Assembly: GCA_013289585.1 (NCBI GenBank)
Contig: JABCZR010000004.1
Location: 1 to 64,000, forward strand
Length of the DNA: 64,000 nucleotides
Direction of reading: 5' to 3'
DNA from: Acidobacteriota bacterium
GTDB taxonomy: Bacteria > Acidobacteriota > Terriglobia > Acidiferrales > UBA7541
The translations under genes were made by a program, and so were the position numbers. The notes under the pieces are model-generated. The model searched no databases. It saw only the letters and a list, made by a program, of their open reading frames with translations, and was not told the origin of the DNA. Within the stretch, counting starts at the first letter, position 1; each line of letters begins with the position of its first letter. Below are positions 1 to 9,250 of the stretch, piece after piece.

Positions 1-89
1 AACCGAGCACATGGTGCGGTAGGTCAGAACAAATCGCGCTCGATCAAGTGGGCTGAGAAGCAAGAAAAAGTCCGGCCGAAGGAGATGTG

Positions 90-118
90 TTTTTTCTTGA
101 CTTCCCCTTTTATAGAAC
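90..118 (+). repeat. T-tract + TTGAC/TATAGAAC element, copy 1
   Basis: A run of T is followed by CTTGACTTCCCC, then TTTTATAGAAC. A near-identical stretch lies at 18207-18237, reading CTTGACATCCCC then TTATATAGAAC. The TTGACA-like and TATAGA-like boxes are only about 8 bases apart, too close for a normal sigma-70 promoter. It is therefore listed as a dispersed repeat and not as a promoter. Confidence 0.5.
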
Positions 119-227
119 TAATCGGGACTTACGTACCGCCTGCGTCCAAGTAGAGTTAGACTTGCGGCAAAGTATTTCTCCGGGCAAGAGGATACGGCGG
201 AATCGTGCTGTGCAATAATTCGACGAT

Positions 228-480
228 ATGGTTGAAACGAAAGGGACTGCTGAATCTTCGCCGACTGTTGTGGAAGCCTACCGCGACTACGCTCCACCTC
301 CAGCCTTTCGGCGGTTAGTTCAAAACCTATTGAAAGCCGTGCCGCCGCGCTATTTTCTAGGACTCAAAACAATTATTCTGACAAACCAAGCAGGGGAATC
401 ACGTGACCGGAAGCGGCAGAAAGTGTGGAGTAGGAATCGAAAAATCAGGCTAGTAGATGCACGAGGATACTATTCCCCAT
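228..480 (+). pseudogene. 5' remnant of a putative zinc-metallopeptidase-like gene
   Basis: The first about 83 codons read like the N-terminus of a conserved hypothetical family: VVEAYRDYAPPP, then PPRYFLGLKTIILTN, then SRDRKRQKVWSRNRKIR and ARGYY. As I remember the family, full proteins continue into a helix with an HEIGHH zinc-binding motif. Here the frame stays open to 713, but the residues after ARGYYS look random and are rich in Ser, Gly and Cys. No HExxH motif follows. The 3' part was apparently lost, and the open frame ends in the palindromic repeat zone. The family assignment is from memory and is moderate; the lack of the catalytic half is seen directly. Confidence 0.45.
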
Positions 481-552
481 GCGGGCGACCGGGCAAATCC
501 TGGGTAGTCGCGAGCAGCCGATCTGGTCGCGGTTGGGAGCAATCATGCACCG

Positions 553-605
553 TTGACGGGCAACTCGGAAGTAATTCCACTTGCCTGGTTAGTCGTTTAT
601 CAGGC
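553..605 (+). repeat. dispersed palindromic repeat with CCTGGTTAG...TTATCAGG core
   Basis: Bases 583-605 form an imperfect palindrome, GCCTGGTTAG then TCG then TTTATCAGGC. The flank 553-597 recurs in inverted orientation at 15001-15047, with about 38 of 44 bases matching by eye (shared GGGCAACTCG, AAGTAATT, CACTTGCCTGG). It belongs to the same family as the units at 14947-14971, 14994-15016 and 17012-17035, and as the halves that flank the two IS30-like elements. Confidence 0.65.
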
Positions 606-697
606 ATTGGGTTCCACAACTCCAACTCAGCAGGAGCGATGTTTCTGACGGTGTGGTACAAATCTCTCGCGGTCCTAGAAACGGGGAGGGTGGAGTT

Positions 698-811
698 ATG
701 TGGTTACGCCTGAGCTTGGTCTGTCTGTATTTTGTGATGCAAATTTCCTTTCCCGGTAAGACGGGTGAGACCATGCGCCAGCGTTATGGCCCACCGGTCT
801 CTGAGACTTGA
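698..811 (+). pseudogene. short secreted ORF, probably a truncated small acidobacterial gene
   Basis: ATG at 698 is preceded by GGGGAGGGTGGAG, a good ribosome-binding site, and gives 37 residues before TGA. The protein begins with a signal-peptide-like segment (MWLRLSLVCLYFVMQISFPG) and continues ETMRQRYGPPVSET. From memory, small secreted acidobacterial proteins share a sequence like 'RYGxPxSETY...RPG', which continues for another 60 or more residues. Here TGA and TAA follow directly after SET. A possible continuation (VWRLCITKTP) sits in another frame just downstream. I read this as a frameshifted or truncated gene, but a genuine mini-protein cannot be excluded. Confidence 0.4.
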
Positions 812-1056
812 TAACGCACGGGCCGGAAGAAGTATGGAGACTGTGCATAACGAAAACTCCATCCAGCGGTTTCCCTTCAAACGTCACATTGTTACTTCCC
901 GGTCGCCTTCTTAACCCAGCCTCCAGTTCCCTTCCGCATGTCGCTGATTTCAATGGCATTCGTCACCGATAGGATTTGCGGGATCCATAGATGCCTGAGC
1001 TTTTTCCTGTACTTGGTCGTAGTCCTGGCCGGTTGGCGAGTGCCATTGTTAACGGC

Positions 1057-2316
1057 TTACCAGACATGGACGACGCTGATGCGAGGCGGGCCGGAGCGAC
1101 CCTGAATCACCTGAGTTTCGAGAACAATCTCAATACTCTTTCGTTCCCAACCCCTGGGAAGCTGGTTCAACATTTCATTCATCCGATGTGCGTCCACAAG
1201 AAACTCACCAGCAGCCACCGTACCGCCCCGGCCGATGCCAGCGGTCACGACCACATATTGATCCGTATTGGGATCGACAAAGCGTGCCACGATTGCATAG
1301 TCCTTGTAGGTTTCGGTTTGTTGTTGTTGGGCACGATCCAACACCCAGTCGCGTTTCCCGGGATTGGCGCGGTCTTCGATCCAAAACTGGGTCATCTCAT
1401 GGTTATTTGCAAAATGGAAGCGCAAAGGGGAGGTTAACCGCAAGGTCCAACTGTTGTCGAAGGCGCCTATGAATACGGAAGGACTGCGGCGGAGATCGGT
1501 CAAACTGGTCGTCGACTCACCGAGTACACGATACGTTTGTCCGTAGGTGCGAAGCATGCCGGCGACATTAACGAGAGGACTTACGTCGTCAATAATAACG
1601 GCAACCATGGTGTCGGACAGCGTGGTTTCATGCTGAGGGTCGGCGGCATCACGCAGGCGAATCGTGGAATACTGATTTTGGTCGGCGATACAAAAAAGCA
1701 CTGGCTCGGGAGATTTCACGAACGGGTCCCAAAACACTTTCAGGAGGGGAGGCCGGGAGACATACCAAAGGGCTGTCGAAGCAATCAAGACAGCTATAAG
1801 GACAACGGCAATCGGGGGCGCCCAGGCTTTTAAAGAAACTCGCTTCACGCGCAGCGAACCGGGAGCCGCCGGAGGTTGAAATACTACCGTGTCCAATGGA
1901 TTTCCGGATAATTCTCCTGACGGCGCCGCCAACCCCAGAGGATGGCCGGGCAACGAAAACTGTGGAGCGTAGGAGCCTGAAGGCAGGATAAACCGAATCT
2001 CCTGACCGTGGCTGGGGTCCTGATAATATTGCTCTATTCGTTTGCGGATTTCCGCCGCGGTGACCCGGACAATGGGGTCGGTGTTTGTGTCATAATCGGC
2101 CGGCCGGCCGAAGACTTCCACGCCGAGGATGCGCTCTTTAAGCTGGTCGGTTTCGCCAGCCAAAACACGAACGACAACATACCTCAAAAAGCTCGGATAC
2201 CTCTTGCTGGAATGGAAAAAAGGTGAAGCGAGCAACTTTTCAAGTTGTTGATGCACGGCACCCTTTTCGACTTCGGTGAAAGGTGTCCAGTTTTCCGTTG
2301 CCTGTTCTGGTACCAA
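1057..2316 (-). CDS. single-pass membrane protein of the type found beside acidobacterial TonB receptors
   Basis: The product is 419 residues. Its start is TTG at 2316, with AGGGA about six bases upstream. Residues about 1-120 form a soluble cytoplasmic part with the family features RYPSFLRYVV, LKERILGVEVFGR, DTNTDPIVRV and EIRKRIEQYY. This module recurs in Acidobacteria and is often mis-annotated as adenylate cyclase; I see no cyclase residues. A Pro/Gly-rich linker is followed by one membrane span at about 168-190 (PPIAVVLIAVLIASTALWYV). The remaining about 225 residues are outside and have an alpha/beta look, perhaps a ligand-binding fold (FWDPFVKSPEPVLFCIADQ). It is divergent from the TonB receptor across 477 bp. 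A ToxR-like one-component sensor controlling the receptor locus is a reasonable inference, not shown by the sequence. Confidence 0.75.
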   Translation of the reverse strand: MVPEQATENWTPFTEVEKGAVHQQLEKLLASPFFHSSKRYPSFLRYVVVRVLAGETDQLKERILGVEVFGRPADYDTNTDPIVRVTAAEIRKRIEQYYQDPSHGQEIRFILPSGSYAPQFSLPGHPLGLAAPSGELSGNPLDTVVFQPPAAPGSLRVKRVSLKAWAPPIAVVLIAVLIASTALWYVSRPPLLKVFWDPFVKSPEPVLFCIADQNQYSTIRLRDAADPQHETTLSDTMVAVIIDDVSPLVNVAGMLRTYGQTYRVLGESTTSLTDLRRSPSVFIGAFDNSWTLRLTSPLRFHFANNHEMTQFWIEDRANPGKRDWVLDRAQQQQTETYKDYAIVARFVDPNTDQYVVVTAGIGRGGTVAAGEFLVDAHRMNEMLNQLPRGWERKSIEIVLETQVIQGRSGPPRISVVHVW

Positions 2317-2793
2317 TGTTATCCCTGCCGCGTGACCCCGGTGACTGGCGCCTCGGCACCGCGAAACAGCGCACGGGTACGTTCAATCTTGCTGCACTTG
2401 AGAATCTGGTTGATGGGATAGTACAGCGGTTTGAAAACGCGTGCAATGTCTTAGGTGGGAATCAGCGAGTTCTTTGGAGCTGGTGGCGTAAAGCGTGAAG
2501 TCCGAGCGCTCTTTTCGGTCGCTCAGGTACCGCCACAAACCGTTGAAACTGTGGACTATAAGTCGCCCTTCCCGGTCTTATCTTGCTTATCCCCTTTCCT
2601 TTACCGGCAAACCCTTGCCAACCTTGATGCGAGTTTCCTATACGTATCACCAGTCTTTTGGATTGTGTCCTGTTGCTTCCGGACAAAATTCGGAATGCAG
2701 CGAACACCTCAAAGAAGAAGGAATATCGACGGCGGTCCTTGCAATTCGGGGTGGAGTCTGGGCGTTGGCTAGTACTCGAAGGGGGAATAGCGT
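2317..2793. other. divergent intergenic region, likely carrying both promoters
   Basis: 477 bases lie between the divergent membrane protein and the TonB receptor. No convincing gene was found; the short open frames here lack ribosome-binding sites and family signatures. The receptor has AAGGGGGA just ahead of its ATG at 2794. I could not pick a confident -35/-10 pair. Confidence 0.5.
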
Positions 2794-5700
2794 ATGTCTT
2801 TCAATCAAAGATCTTGGAAACTGCAGTTCATAGTAGGCTTTTTGGCACTTCTTCTTCTGAGCGGCAAACCGCTCTACGGTCAGTCGTCCAGCGCATTCAC
2901 AGCCACGCTGAGCGGAAGTGTGGTTGATCCGGCAGGCGCGTCTGTCAACGGCGCAAAGGTAATTCTCACGAGCCCTGAAATCGGGTTTTCGCGGACGTAT
3001 TCGACCAAAGACACCGGCCTGTATGCTTTTACGTTCCTACCTCCTGCTGCCTACGTCCTCGAAGTGGAGGCCCCGGGGTTCAAGCACTACAAGCAAGTAG
3101 GAATCACTTTGGTGGCCGGGCAGGCAGCCGAGCAGAATGTCGGCTTGGTCGTCGGAGCGGTAACCGATAAAATCGAAATCACTTCACAAGCGCCACTTCT
3201 GAATGCGGAGAACGCCAATATCTCGGAGGATATATCCGCGAGATTCGCGCAAGACCTCCCCTTGAACTTTCGAAGCGTAATCAGTTTGACGCTCATAAAT
3301 TCCTCGGTCAACAACACTGCGGAACAGCAGGTTGTGGGGGCCCCGGGTCTCGCCCAAACTGCTGACCAGGATATCTCGTTCCTGAATTTCGGCGGTACCT
3401 TCTTTGACACGGCGGAGTACTTGGTGGACGGAACCTGGGACACGCGCGCCGATTGGGGAGGCGTAATTTATGTTCCCTCGGTAGATGCCGTGCAAGAACT
3501 CAAAATCCAGACCAACGCATTTACAGCCCAGTATGGCTGGAGCAGCGGGAATGTCGTGAACATTGTAACCAAGTCCGGTTCCAACGAGTTCCACGGCGAT
3601 GCTTATGAGTTTTACGCCAACAGTAATTTAGACGCGAAATACTTTTTCAACAATGGCGCCCAGCCGGCGTTCCATCGCAACCAGTATGGCGGAACGATCG
3701 GCGGACCGATCTTGAAAAACAAACTGTATTTCTTTGCCTATTATGAAGGCCTGAGGCAGGCGTCACCGGAAACCAGCGTATACACGTTGCCTACCGCCGC
3801 GGAAAGGACCGGAAACTTCTCGGCGCTGCTGGGGTCGACCTCGGTGGGGACAGACTGTCTGGGAAGACCGATCTTGAGCGGACAAATTTACAATCCGTTC
3901 AGCACGCGGCAAATCACCGCAGGGGTGGGCGGAGCAACGTGCAGTGGATTCATACGCGATCCTTTCCCCGGCAATATCATACCGCAAGCAGATATGGACA
4001 AGATTGCTTCGGGCATTGCAGCTGCCAATTATTGGCCCACGCCTGGAAACGGCCTGGCGAGCAATTTTACGGCGACCGCTGCCGCCCCAGAACATTCCGA
4101 CGAATACTCAGGCCGCTTGGACTACAACTTAGATGACAATAACCGGATTTACGGACGCTGGTCGCAGAAATTTCAGACGAAAACAAACACGCCGCCCTTC
4201 TTCGGAGCTTCCAATCCTGGAGGCCCAGGGCTGCTTAACCCGAACAACCGGTACAGCACTAACCTTGGCATCAATCACATTTTCAACTCAACGTTTACTA
4301 TGAACTTTAATTTCGGGGTGAATCGCCACGTCGAGGGAGGGATTGGGCAGGGTTTTGGATTCAAAGCCTCGGCTCTTGGATTCCCGTCATTCATCGATGG
4401 GATTGCCCCGGCGTTCCCGCAGATATCATTTAGCGGTGGTGGCAATTATGCTGGCCTTGGCGCAAACGATGGGAATAACAATTACATCGCGCCGCAAACG
4501 CTTTGGACCACCTCGGTTGATTTCACGAAATTAAAGGGTAGGCACGCGCTAGCTTTTGGCTTTACGGATGTTTGGCTTCGGATTGACGGCGGGCACTACG
4601 GTCAGACGGCTCTGAACTTCCAAACCTCATCCACCTCTGGGCCAGATCCGAATAACCCGACAGGGGGAACCGGAAACGGATTCGCTTCCTTTCTCGTCGG
4701 AGTGGGTAGTGGAAGCAACGGCACGTCGTGCGCCCTTTGCACATCGTTTCAGGCATTCCCGGCCACGGATAAGCACTTCCTCGGCTGGTATGTTCAGGAT
4801 GGCTGGAAAGTGACGCCCAAGATCACTTTCAACTTGGGTCTTCGCTACGAAATCCAAACCGCGCCAACGGAACGACACAATGCCCAGAATTATTTTGACT
4901 TCACTGCGGAGAACCCCATAAGCACACAGGTTGGTGGGGGTGCTTTTTATCCGGGCGCACTTACCTTTAACTCACCCGGTAATAGCGGCCTTTACAAAAC
5001 CCCCTACACTAATGTGGCTCCTCGCGTCTCTGTCGCTATTCAAGCGGCCAACAAGGTTGTGGTCCGTGCTGGTTACGGCATCTTTTATGTGCCGAATTTC
5101 TACGGCCAAGGACCGAACGACGGATTTTCGCAAGCAACGCCGTGGACCACAAGTCTCAACAATGGCTTGAACCCCGCCTCGACTCTAAGCGGAAACGCAA
5201 ATGTTAATTGTGAGAACGGGGGCGTGTTTGCCCCCTGTGGCAGCGCATTCCCCAATGGCGAACGGCTGCCTACAGGCAATGCCGCGGGAGGACTGCAGGA
5301 CGTCGGCTTTGGGACAACCATAACTAACTACAACAGGAAAACTCCTTACGTGGAGCAGTGGATGGCCGGAGTTCAATACTCGTTCACCTCCAACGATCTG
5401 CTGGACGTCAGTTATGTCGGGAATCATGGCACAAGCGTTCTTGCGACTGGCGAGCAATGGCAGCTAATGCCAGTAGGGGATTTGGCGATGGGGAATGCGC
5501 TCTTCGCTCAAGTACCCAACCCCTTCTTTGGTCATATAACGTCAAGCGGCTGCGGTCTCAACAACCCGACGGTCATCTTGGCACAAACGCTGGCCCCATT
5601 TCCCGAATACTGCAGCGTGTTCGAGCCGGAACCTGCTGTCGGCACCTCGAGCTACAACGCGCTGGAAGCCACATTTACACACCGCTGGCATTCCGGCCTG

Positions 5701-6390
5701 GACCTGAACCTTTCCTACACCTTCTCCAAGTTCATGGACGACGTGCAGGGCAATTCCGGGTGGGCATTCCCAGGCTCGGGAACCAATAATCTGAATTCGT
5801 ACAATCTTGCTGCCGACTATTCGGTTGATCCGAGCAATGTCACCCATAGGTTCGTGGCCACTTACAACTACGAATTGCCATTTGGCAAAGGGAAGCAGTT
5901 TGGCGGGGGATGGAGCCGGCCCGTGGATGCCGTTCTGGGCGGCTGGCAGTGGACGGGGATCCTCACGGCGCAGTCAGGATTGCCTATTTCCATCCAACCA
6001 GCATCCAATAATGTCGGTTTCGGTTTCAACCAGCGCCCCAATGTGGTTCCGGGAGTGAACCCGATACCAGCAAACCAATCCATCAGCAACTGGCTTAATC
6101 CAGCGGCATTCTCGCAACCCCCCGCATTTACATTCGGAGACGCTCCAAGGTTTTTCTCGAATCTCCATGGGCCAAGGTACTTCAACTGGGATATGGGCAT
6201 ACAAAAGAGGTGGAATTTCATGGAGCATAAGCAGTTTCAATTCCGCTTCGAGATGTTTAACGCCCTCAACCATCCGGACTTCTTCCAACCAGACACAAAT
6301 CTGAGCGACGTAGGCAGCGGTAATTTCGGGAGGATAACCGCGGCCTACCAGCAACGAACTGTACAAGTCGCGGGGAAATTCTACTTCTAA
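2794..6390 (+). CDS. Oar-like TonB-dependent receptor with carboxypeptidase-regulatory-like domain
   Basis: The protein is 1198 residues and starts at an ATG with a strong AAGGGGGA site. Residues 1-30 are a signal peptide (hydrophobic FIVGFLALLLL, then PLYGQ). Residues about 37-118 form a carboxypeptidase-regulatory-like beta-sandwich (LSGSVVDPAGASVNGAKV). A plug domain follows at about 125-250, with the family marker SGNVVNIVTKSGSNEFHGD. The rest is a long beta-barrel rich in Asn/Gly/Tyr repeats, ending in KFYF. A C-terminal Phe is typical of outer-membrane proteins. These receptors import large ligands, often oligosaccharides, in Acidobacteria. The GH31 enzyme directly downstream on the same strand suggests a glucoside or xyloside ligand, which is inference. 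The length is normal for the family and no frameshift is seen. Confidence 0.93.
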   Translation: MSFNQRSWKLQFIVGFLALLLLSGKPLYGQSSSAFTATLSGSVVDPAGASVNGAKVILTSPEIGFSRTYSTKDTGLYAFTFLPPAAYVLEVEAPGFKHYKQVGITLVAGQAAEQNVGLVVGAVTDKIEITSQAPLLNAENANISEDISARFAQDLPLNFRSVISLTLINSSVNNTAEQQVVGAPGLAQTADQDISFLNFGGTFFDTAEYLVDGTWDTRADWGGVIYVPSVDAVQELKIQTNAFTAQYGWSSGNVVNIVTKSGSNEFHGDAYEFYANSNLDAKYFFNNGAQPAFHRNQYGGTIGGPILKNKLYFFAYYEGLRQASPETSVYTLPTAAERTGNFSALLGSTSVGTDCLGRPILSGQIYNPFSTRQITAGVGGATCSGFIRDPFPGNIIPQADMDKIASGIAAANYWPTPGNGLASNFTATAAAPEHSDEYSGRLDYNLDDNNRIYGRWSQKFQTKTNTPPFFGASNPGGPGLLNPNNRYSTNLGINHIFNSTFTMNFNFGVNRHVEGGIGQGFGFKASALGFPSFIDGIAPAFPQISFSGGGNYAGLGANDGNNNYIAPQTLWTTSVDFTKLKGRHALAFGFTDVWLRIDGGHYGQTALNFQTSSTSGPDPNNPTGGTGNGFASFLVGVGSGSNGTSCALCTSFQAFPATDKHFLGWYVQDGWKVTPKITFNLGLRYEIQTAPTERHNAQNYFDFTAENPISTQVGGGAFYPGALTFNSPGNSGLYKTPYTNVAPRVSVAIQAANKVVVRAGYGIFYVPNFYGQGPNDGFSQATPWTTSLNNGLNPASTLSGNANVNCENGGVFAPCGSAFPNGERLPTGNAAGGLQDVGFGTTITNYNRKTPYVEQWMAGVQYSFTSNDLLDVSYVGNHGTSVLATGEQWQLMPVGDLAMGNALFAQVPNPFFGHITSSGCGLNNPTVILAQTLAPFPEYCSVFEPEPAVGTSSYNALEATFTHRWHSGLDLNLSYTFSKFMDDVQGNSGWAFPGSGTNNLNSYNLAADYSVDPSNVTHRFVATYNYELPFGKGKQFGGGWSRPVDAVLGGWQWTGILTAQSGLPISIQPASNNVGFGFNQRPNVVPGVNPIPANQSISNWLNPAAFSQPPAFTFGDAPRFFSNLHGPRYFNWDMGIQKRWNFMEHKQFQFRFEMFNALNHPDFFQPDTNLSDVGSGNFGRITAAYQQRTVQVAGKFYF

Positions 6391-6426
6391 GGTCTGGTGC
6401 CAACCGCATGCCCCCTTCACCCCGGG

Positions 6427-6503
6427 GAGCGCGAGCGCCTGGCAGGCGACGATTTGGAGTCGAGGAACGATTCGCAGCCTGCCAGGCTTTCGCTCCAGCG
6501 CTC
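6427..6503. repeat. long intergenic hairpin between receptor and GH31 genes
   Basis: CCTGGCAGGC at 6438-6447 pairs perfectly with GCCTGCCAGG at 6477-6486. Outside this stem, GAGCG at 6427-6431 faces CGCTC at 6491-6495. The loop is about 29 bases. There is no T-tract after it, so it is not a classical terminator. It could stabilise the receptor mRNA and lower expression of the downstream gene, or be a small mobile palindrome. Confidence 0.55.
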
Positions 6504-6592
6504 TCGGGAATGAGCGGCCTTGGGCGAGGTCTGAGCGAGGCAATGAGATAGCGAAAGCCGGATGACTTCTGGTGCGGTGCCGGCACACAAAA

Positions 6593-9163
6593 ATGAAAAC
6601 GAAAATTCCGACTAAAGCGTGGCTGAGTCGCTGTGGGGTCGCGGTCCTCGTCCTCTTCTCGTACGTTCAATCGAGCCAAATGAGCCGCTCACAGGGCTTG
6701 GACACAATTCAGGCCAGTGGAAGAAGTTCATCGCGCGAGCAGCTTGATTCGAGCAGGGTGTTATCCGGCGGCATTGAAGCACGCTCCGGGAAGATACTTT
6801 TGCGAGTCGACGCATTGCGTGACGACTTGTTGCGAGTGCGCGAGTCGGCAAAGGGCGAATTGCCGGAAGACGCTTCGTGGGCTGTCCCGGCGCAAGTCCG
6901 GCACCAAACCGTCGAAGTGATTCCCGAGGCGGACGCCGATGCCGTTGGTTTTCGCACCAAGACTCTGCGGGTGCGGGTCGAGCGGGGGACTTTGCGCCTC
7001 AGTGTCTCCGATCTAGAAGGGAACGTGTTGCAGGAAGACGAGACCGGATGGCCCGTGGAGTTTCACGGAAACACCTATCGCGTCTACAAGAAAATGCCGC
7101 CGGACGAGCACTACTTTGGCCTGGGCGACGAAGTGGGCCCATTGGATCGGCGCGGGCAATCGTTTCGGCTTTGGAATACCGATGCCTTCCTGTTCCAGGA
7201 ATCCACGGATCCAATCTACAAAAGCATTCCGTTTTTTATGACCATGCGCGGCGGCCGTTCCGCCGGGTTCTTTCTGGACAATACGTGGTCTACCAGCTTC
7301 GATTTCGGCAGGGTTGAACACAACATTTATTCGTTTGGCGCTCAAGCAGGCCCGATTGACTACTACGTCTTCTACGGGCCGGACCCGAAGCAAGTCATTC
7401 GTACTTACGCGTCGGTGACTGGTTTGCCGCCGCTACCTCCCTTGTGGTCACTTGGATTTCAGCAGTCTCGTTTTAGCTACGAGACGGAGACACGGGTGCG
7501 CGAAATCGCAGCGCGGTTGCGGTCCGACAGGATTCCCGCCGACGTCTTGTATCTCGATATTGATTTCCAAAGAGAACATCGTCCGTTTACCGTGGACCCG
7601 GAGCGCTTCCCGCATTTTGACCGAATGTTGTCCGACCTAAAACGCGACAAGTTTCATGTCGTGGTCATCACGGATTTGCACATCGCCAAAATTCCCGGCG
7701 CAGGTTACACGCCTTACGATTCTGGAGTGGCTGAGGACCATTTCGTGAAGAATGCGAACGGCTCGACATACGTTGGGACGGTCTGGCCGGGGCCCTCGGT
7801 TTTTCCTGATTTTACGCGGCAAAAAACAAGGGAGTGGTGGGGCAAGCTCTACACCGGCTTCGTGTCCCAAGGCGTCGCAGGATTTTGGAACGACATGAAC
7901 GAACCATCTGTTTTTCTCACGGACAATTTTACGATGCCGGACAATGCGGAACACCGCATCGATGAGCCTGGGTTTCGGTCACGCACGGCAACTCACCTGG
8001 AGATTCACAATGTCTATGGAATGGAGAATTCTCGCGCAACCTACGAAGGCTTGCTGAAGCTTAATCCGGATTTGAGGCCGTTCGTGCTGACACGCGCCAC
8101 TTACGCGGGTGGGCAGCGCTACGCGGCCACCTGGACCGGCGACGACACCAGCTCCTGGAATCATCTCCGCATGACCACTCCAATGCTTCTGAATCTGGGA
8201 ATCAGTGGCTTTGGCCTCTGCGGCGCTGATGTCGGCGGCTTTATCGGTACACCCGGACCTGAATTGCTGACGCGTTGGACAGAGCTTGGTGCCTTTCAGC
8301 CCATCGATCGGAACCACGCCAATAAAGACTCCGGCGACAAGGAGGTGTGGGTCCACGGCCCCGAGCAAGAAGCCATTCGCCGTCGTTATATCGAAGAGCG
8401 CTATCGTCTTCTGCCGTATCTTTATACCGCTGTCGAAGAGATGTCTCGCACCGGTTTGCCTGTGGTGCGGCCTCTCTTTCTCGAGTTTCCCAAGGCCACC
8501 AAAGATCTGCACCCGATGGATTTGGACGTCGGCAACGAGTACCTCTTCGGACCCGACTTATTGGTCGCGCCTCCGCCGTTCCCAGAGCAACCGGACAAGT
8601 ATCGCGTAAGACTGCCGCCGCACGTTTGGTACGATTATTGGACTGGGGAGAAAATTCAGGCGCCAACTGCAGAGCCAGCTGCAGAGAAGGATGCAAACCC
8701 AGGCAACTTGCTCATTCAGCCAGTGCTGGAAACGCTTCCCGTCTATGTCCGGGAAGGTGCAATTCTGCCGCTGCAACCGGTGGTACAGAGCACGGAGGAG
8801 ACGCCGCAAGGAGCGCTGACTCTGCGCGTGTATCCCGGAAAAGACTGCCGGGGCTCGCTCTATATGGACGATGGCAAGAGCCTGGCTTACACGCGTGGCG
8901 AATTTCTGCGCGTCGAATTTTCGTGCAAAATTACACCAACCGGACTTACTCTCCATGTCGGAGAGCACCAGGGTACGTTTCATCCATGGTGGAACCGAAT
9001 TCATCTCGAGGTGTACGGATGGGATTCCCCGGCCGCGTATGTCAGTGTGGAGGGCAAACCGAACGCTCCAGCGGTTTCGATCGATGCGACCAAACACTTA
9101 CTTACGCTGGAGATCGATGACGAGATTCACGGCCACGATCTAGCGATTCGCAATTCGAACTGA
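6593..9163 (+). CDS. glycoside hydrolase family 31 alpha-glucosidase (exported)
   Basis: The ATG at 6593 gives 856 residues; a GTG at 6572 in the same frame would add seven. The N-terminus is a signal peptide (KAWLSRCGVAVLVLFSYV). A galactose-mutarotase-like N-terminal domain comes first, then the (beta/alpha)8 barrel with FGLGDEVGPLDRRG, LWNTDAF and the nucleophile motif WNDMNEP (Asp434 from this start). The acid/base motif is TWTGDDTSSW (Asp517). C-terminal beta domains follow (LPVYVREGAILPLQP, then YMDDGKS). GH31 enzymes release terminal alpha-linked glucose or xylose with retention. Both catalytic aspartates are present, so it should be active, probably in the periplasm. It is 203 bp downstream of the TonB receptor. 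The paralogue at 54877 shares the same architecture. Exact substrate is unknown. Confidence 0.93.
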   Translation: MKTKIPTKAWLSRCGVAVLVLFSYVQSSQMSRSQGLDTIQASGRSSSREQLDSSRVLSGGIEARSGKILLRVDALRDDLLRVRESAKGELPEDASWAVPAQVRHQTVEVIPEADADAVGFRTKTLRVRVERGTLRLSVSDLEGNVLQEDETGWPVEFHGNTYRVYKKMPPDEHYFGLGDEVGPLDRRGQSFRLWNTDAFLFQESTDPIYKSIPFFMTMRGGRSAGFFLDNTWSTSFDFGRVEHNIYSFGAQAGPIDYYVFYGPDPKQVIRTYASVTGLPPLPPLWSLGFQQSRFSYETETRVREIAARLRSDRIPADVLYLDIDFQREHRPFTVDPERFPHFDRMLSDLKRDKFHVVVITDLHIAKIPGAGYTPYDSGVAEDHFVKNANGSTYVGTVWPGPSVFPDFTRQKTREWWGKLYTGFVSQGVAGFWNDMNEPSVFLTDNFTMPDNAEHRIDEPGFRSRTATHLEIHNVYGMENSRATYEGLLKLNPDLRPFVLTRATYAGGQRYAATWTGDDTSSWNHLRMTTPMLLNLGISGFGLCGADVGGFIGTPGPELLTRWTELGAFQPIDRNHANKDSGDKEVWVHGPEQEAIRRRYIEERYRLLPYLYTAVEEMSRTGLPVVRPLFLEFPKATKDLHPMDLDVGNEYLFGPDLLVAPPPFPEQPDKYRVRLPPHVWYDYWTGEKIQAPTAEPAAEKDANPGNLLIQPVLETLPVYVREGAILPLQPVVQSTEETPQGALTLRVYPGKDCRGSLYMDDGKSLAYTRGEFLRVEFSCKITPTGLTLHVGEHQGTFHPWWNRIHLEVYGWDSPAAYVSVEGKPNAPAVSIDATKHLLTLEIDDEIHGHDLAIRNSN

Positions 9164-9250
9164 GAGATCTGGCGGACCGTCCAGACGACATGATGCAGGA
9201 ATGCGCTTTGCGCTATCCACGACCAGGAGCGAAGGGGAAAGGATTTCGGT

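Larger units (their letters stand above)
1..1056. other. repeat-rich region with decayed genes
   Basis: No intact gene of ordinary length is convincing here. The stretch holds a TTGAC...TATAGAAC element near 90-118 that recurs at 18207-18237. It also holds the start of a broken metallopeptidase-like gene from 228, a palindromic repeat at 583-605, and a 37-codon signal-peptide ORF at 698-811. From 812 to 1056 I see only short open frames without recognisable protein similarity. Confidence 0.6.

Noticed and set aside
1057-2316. Adenylate cyclase
   Set aside because: Such proteins are sometimes labelled so, but no class III cyclase catalytic residues are visible.
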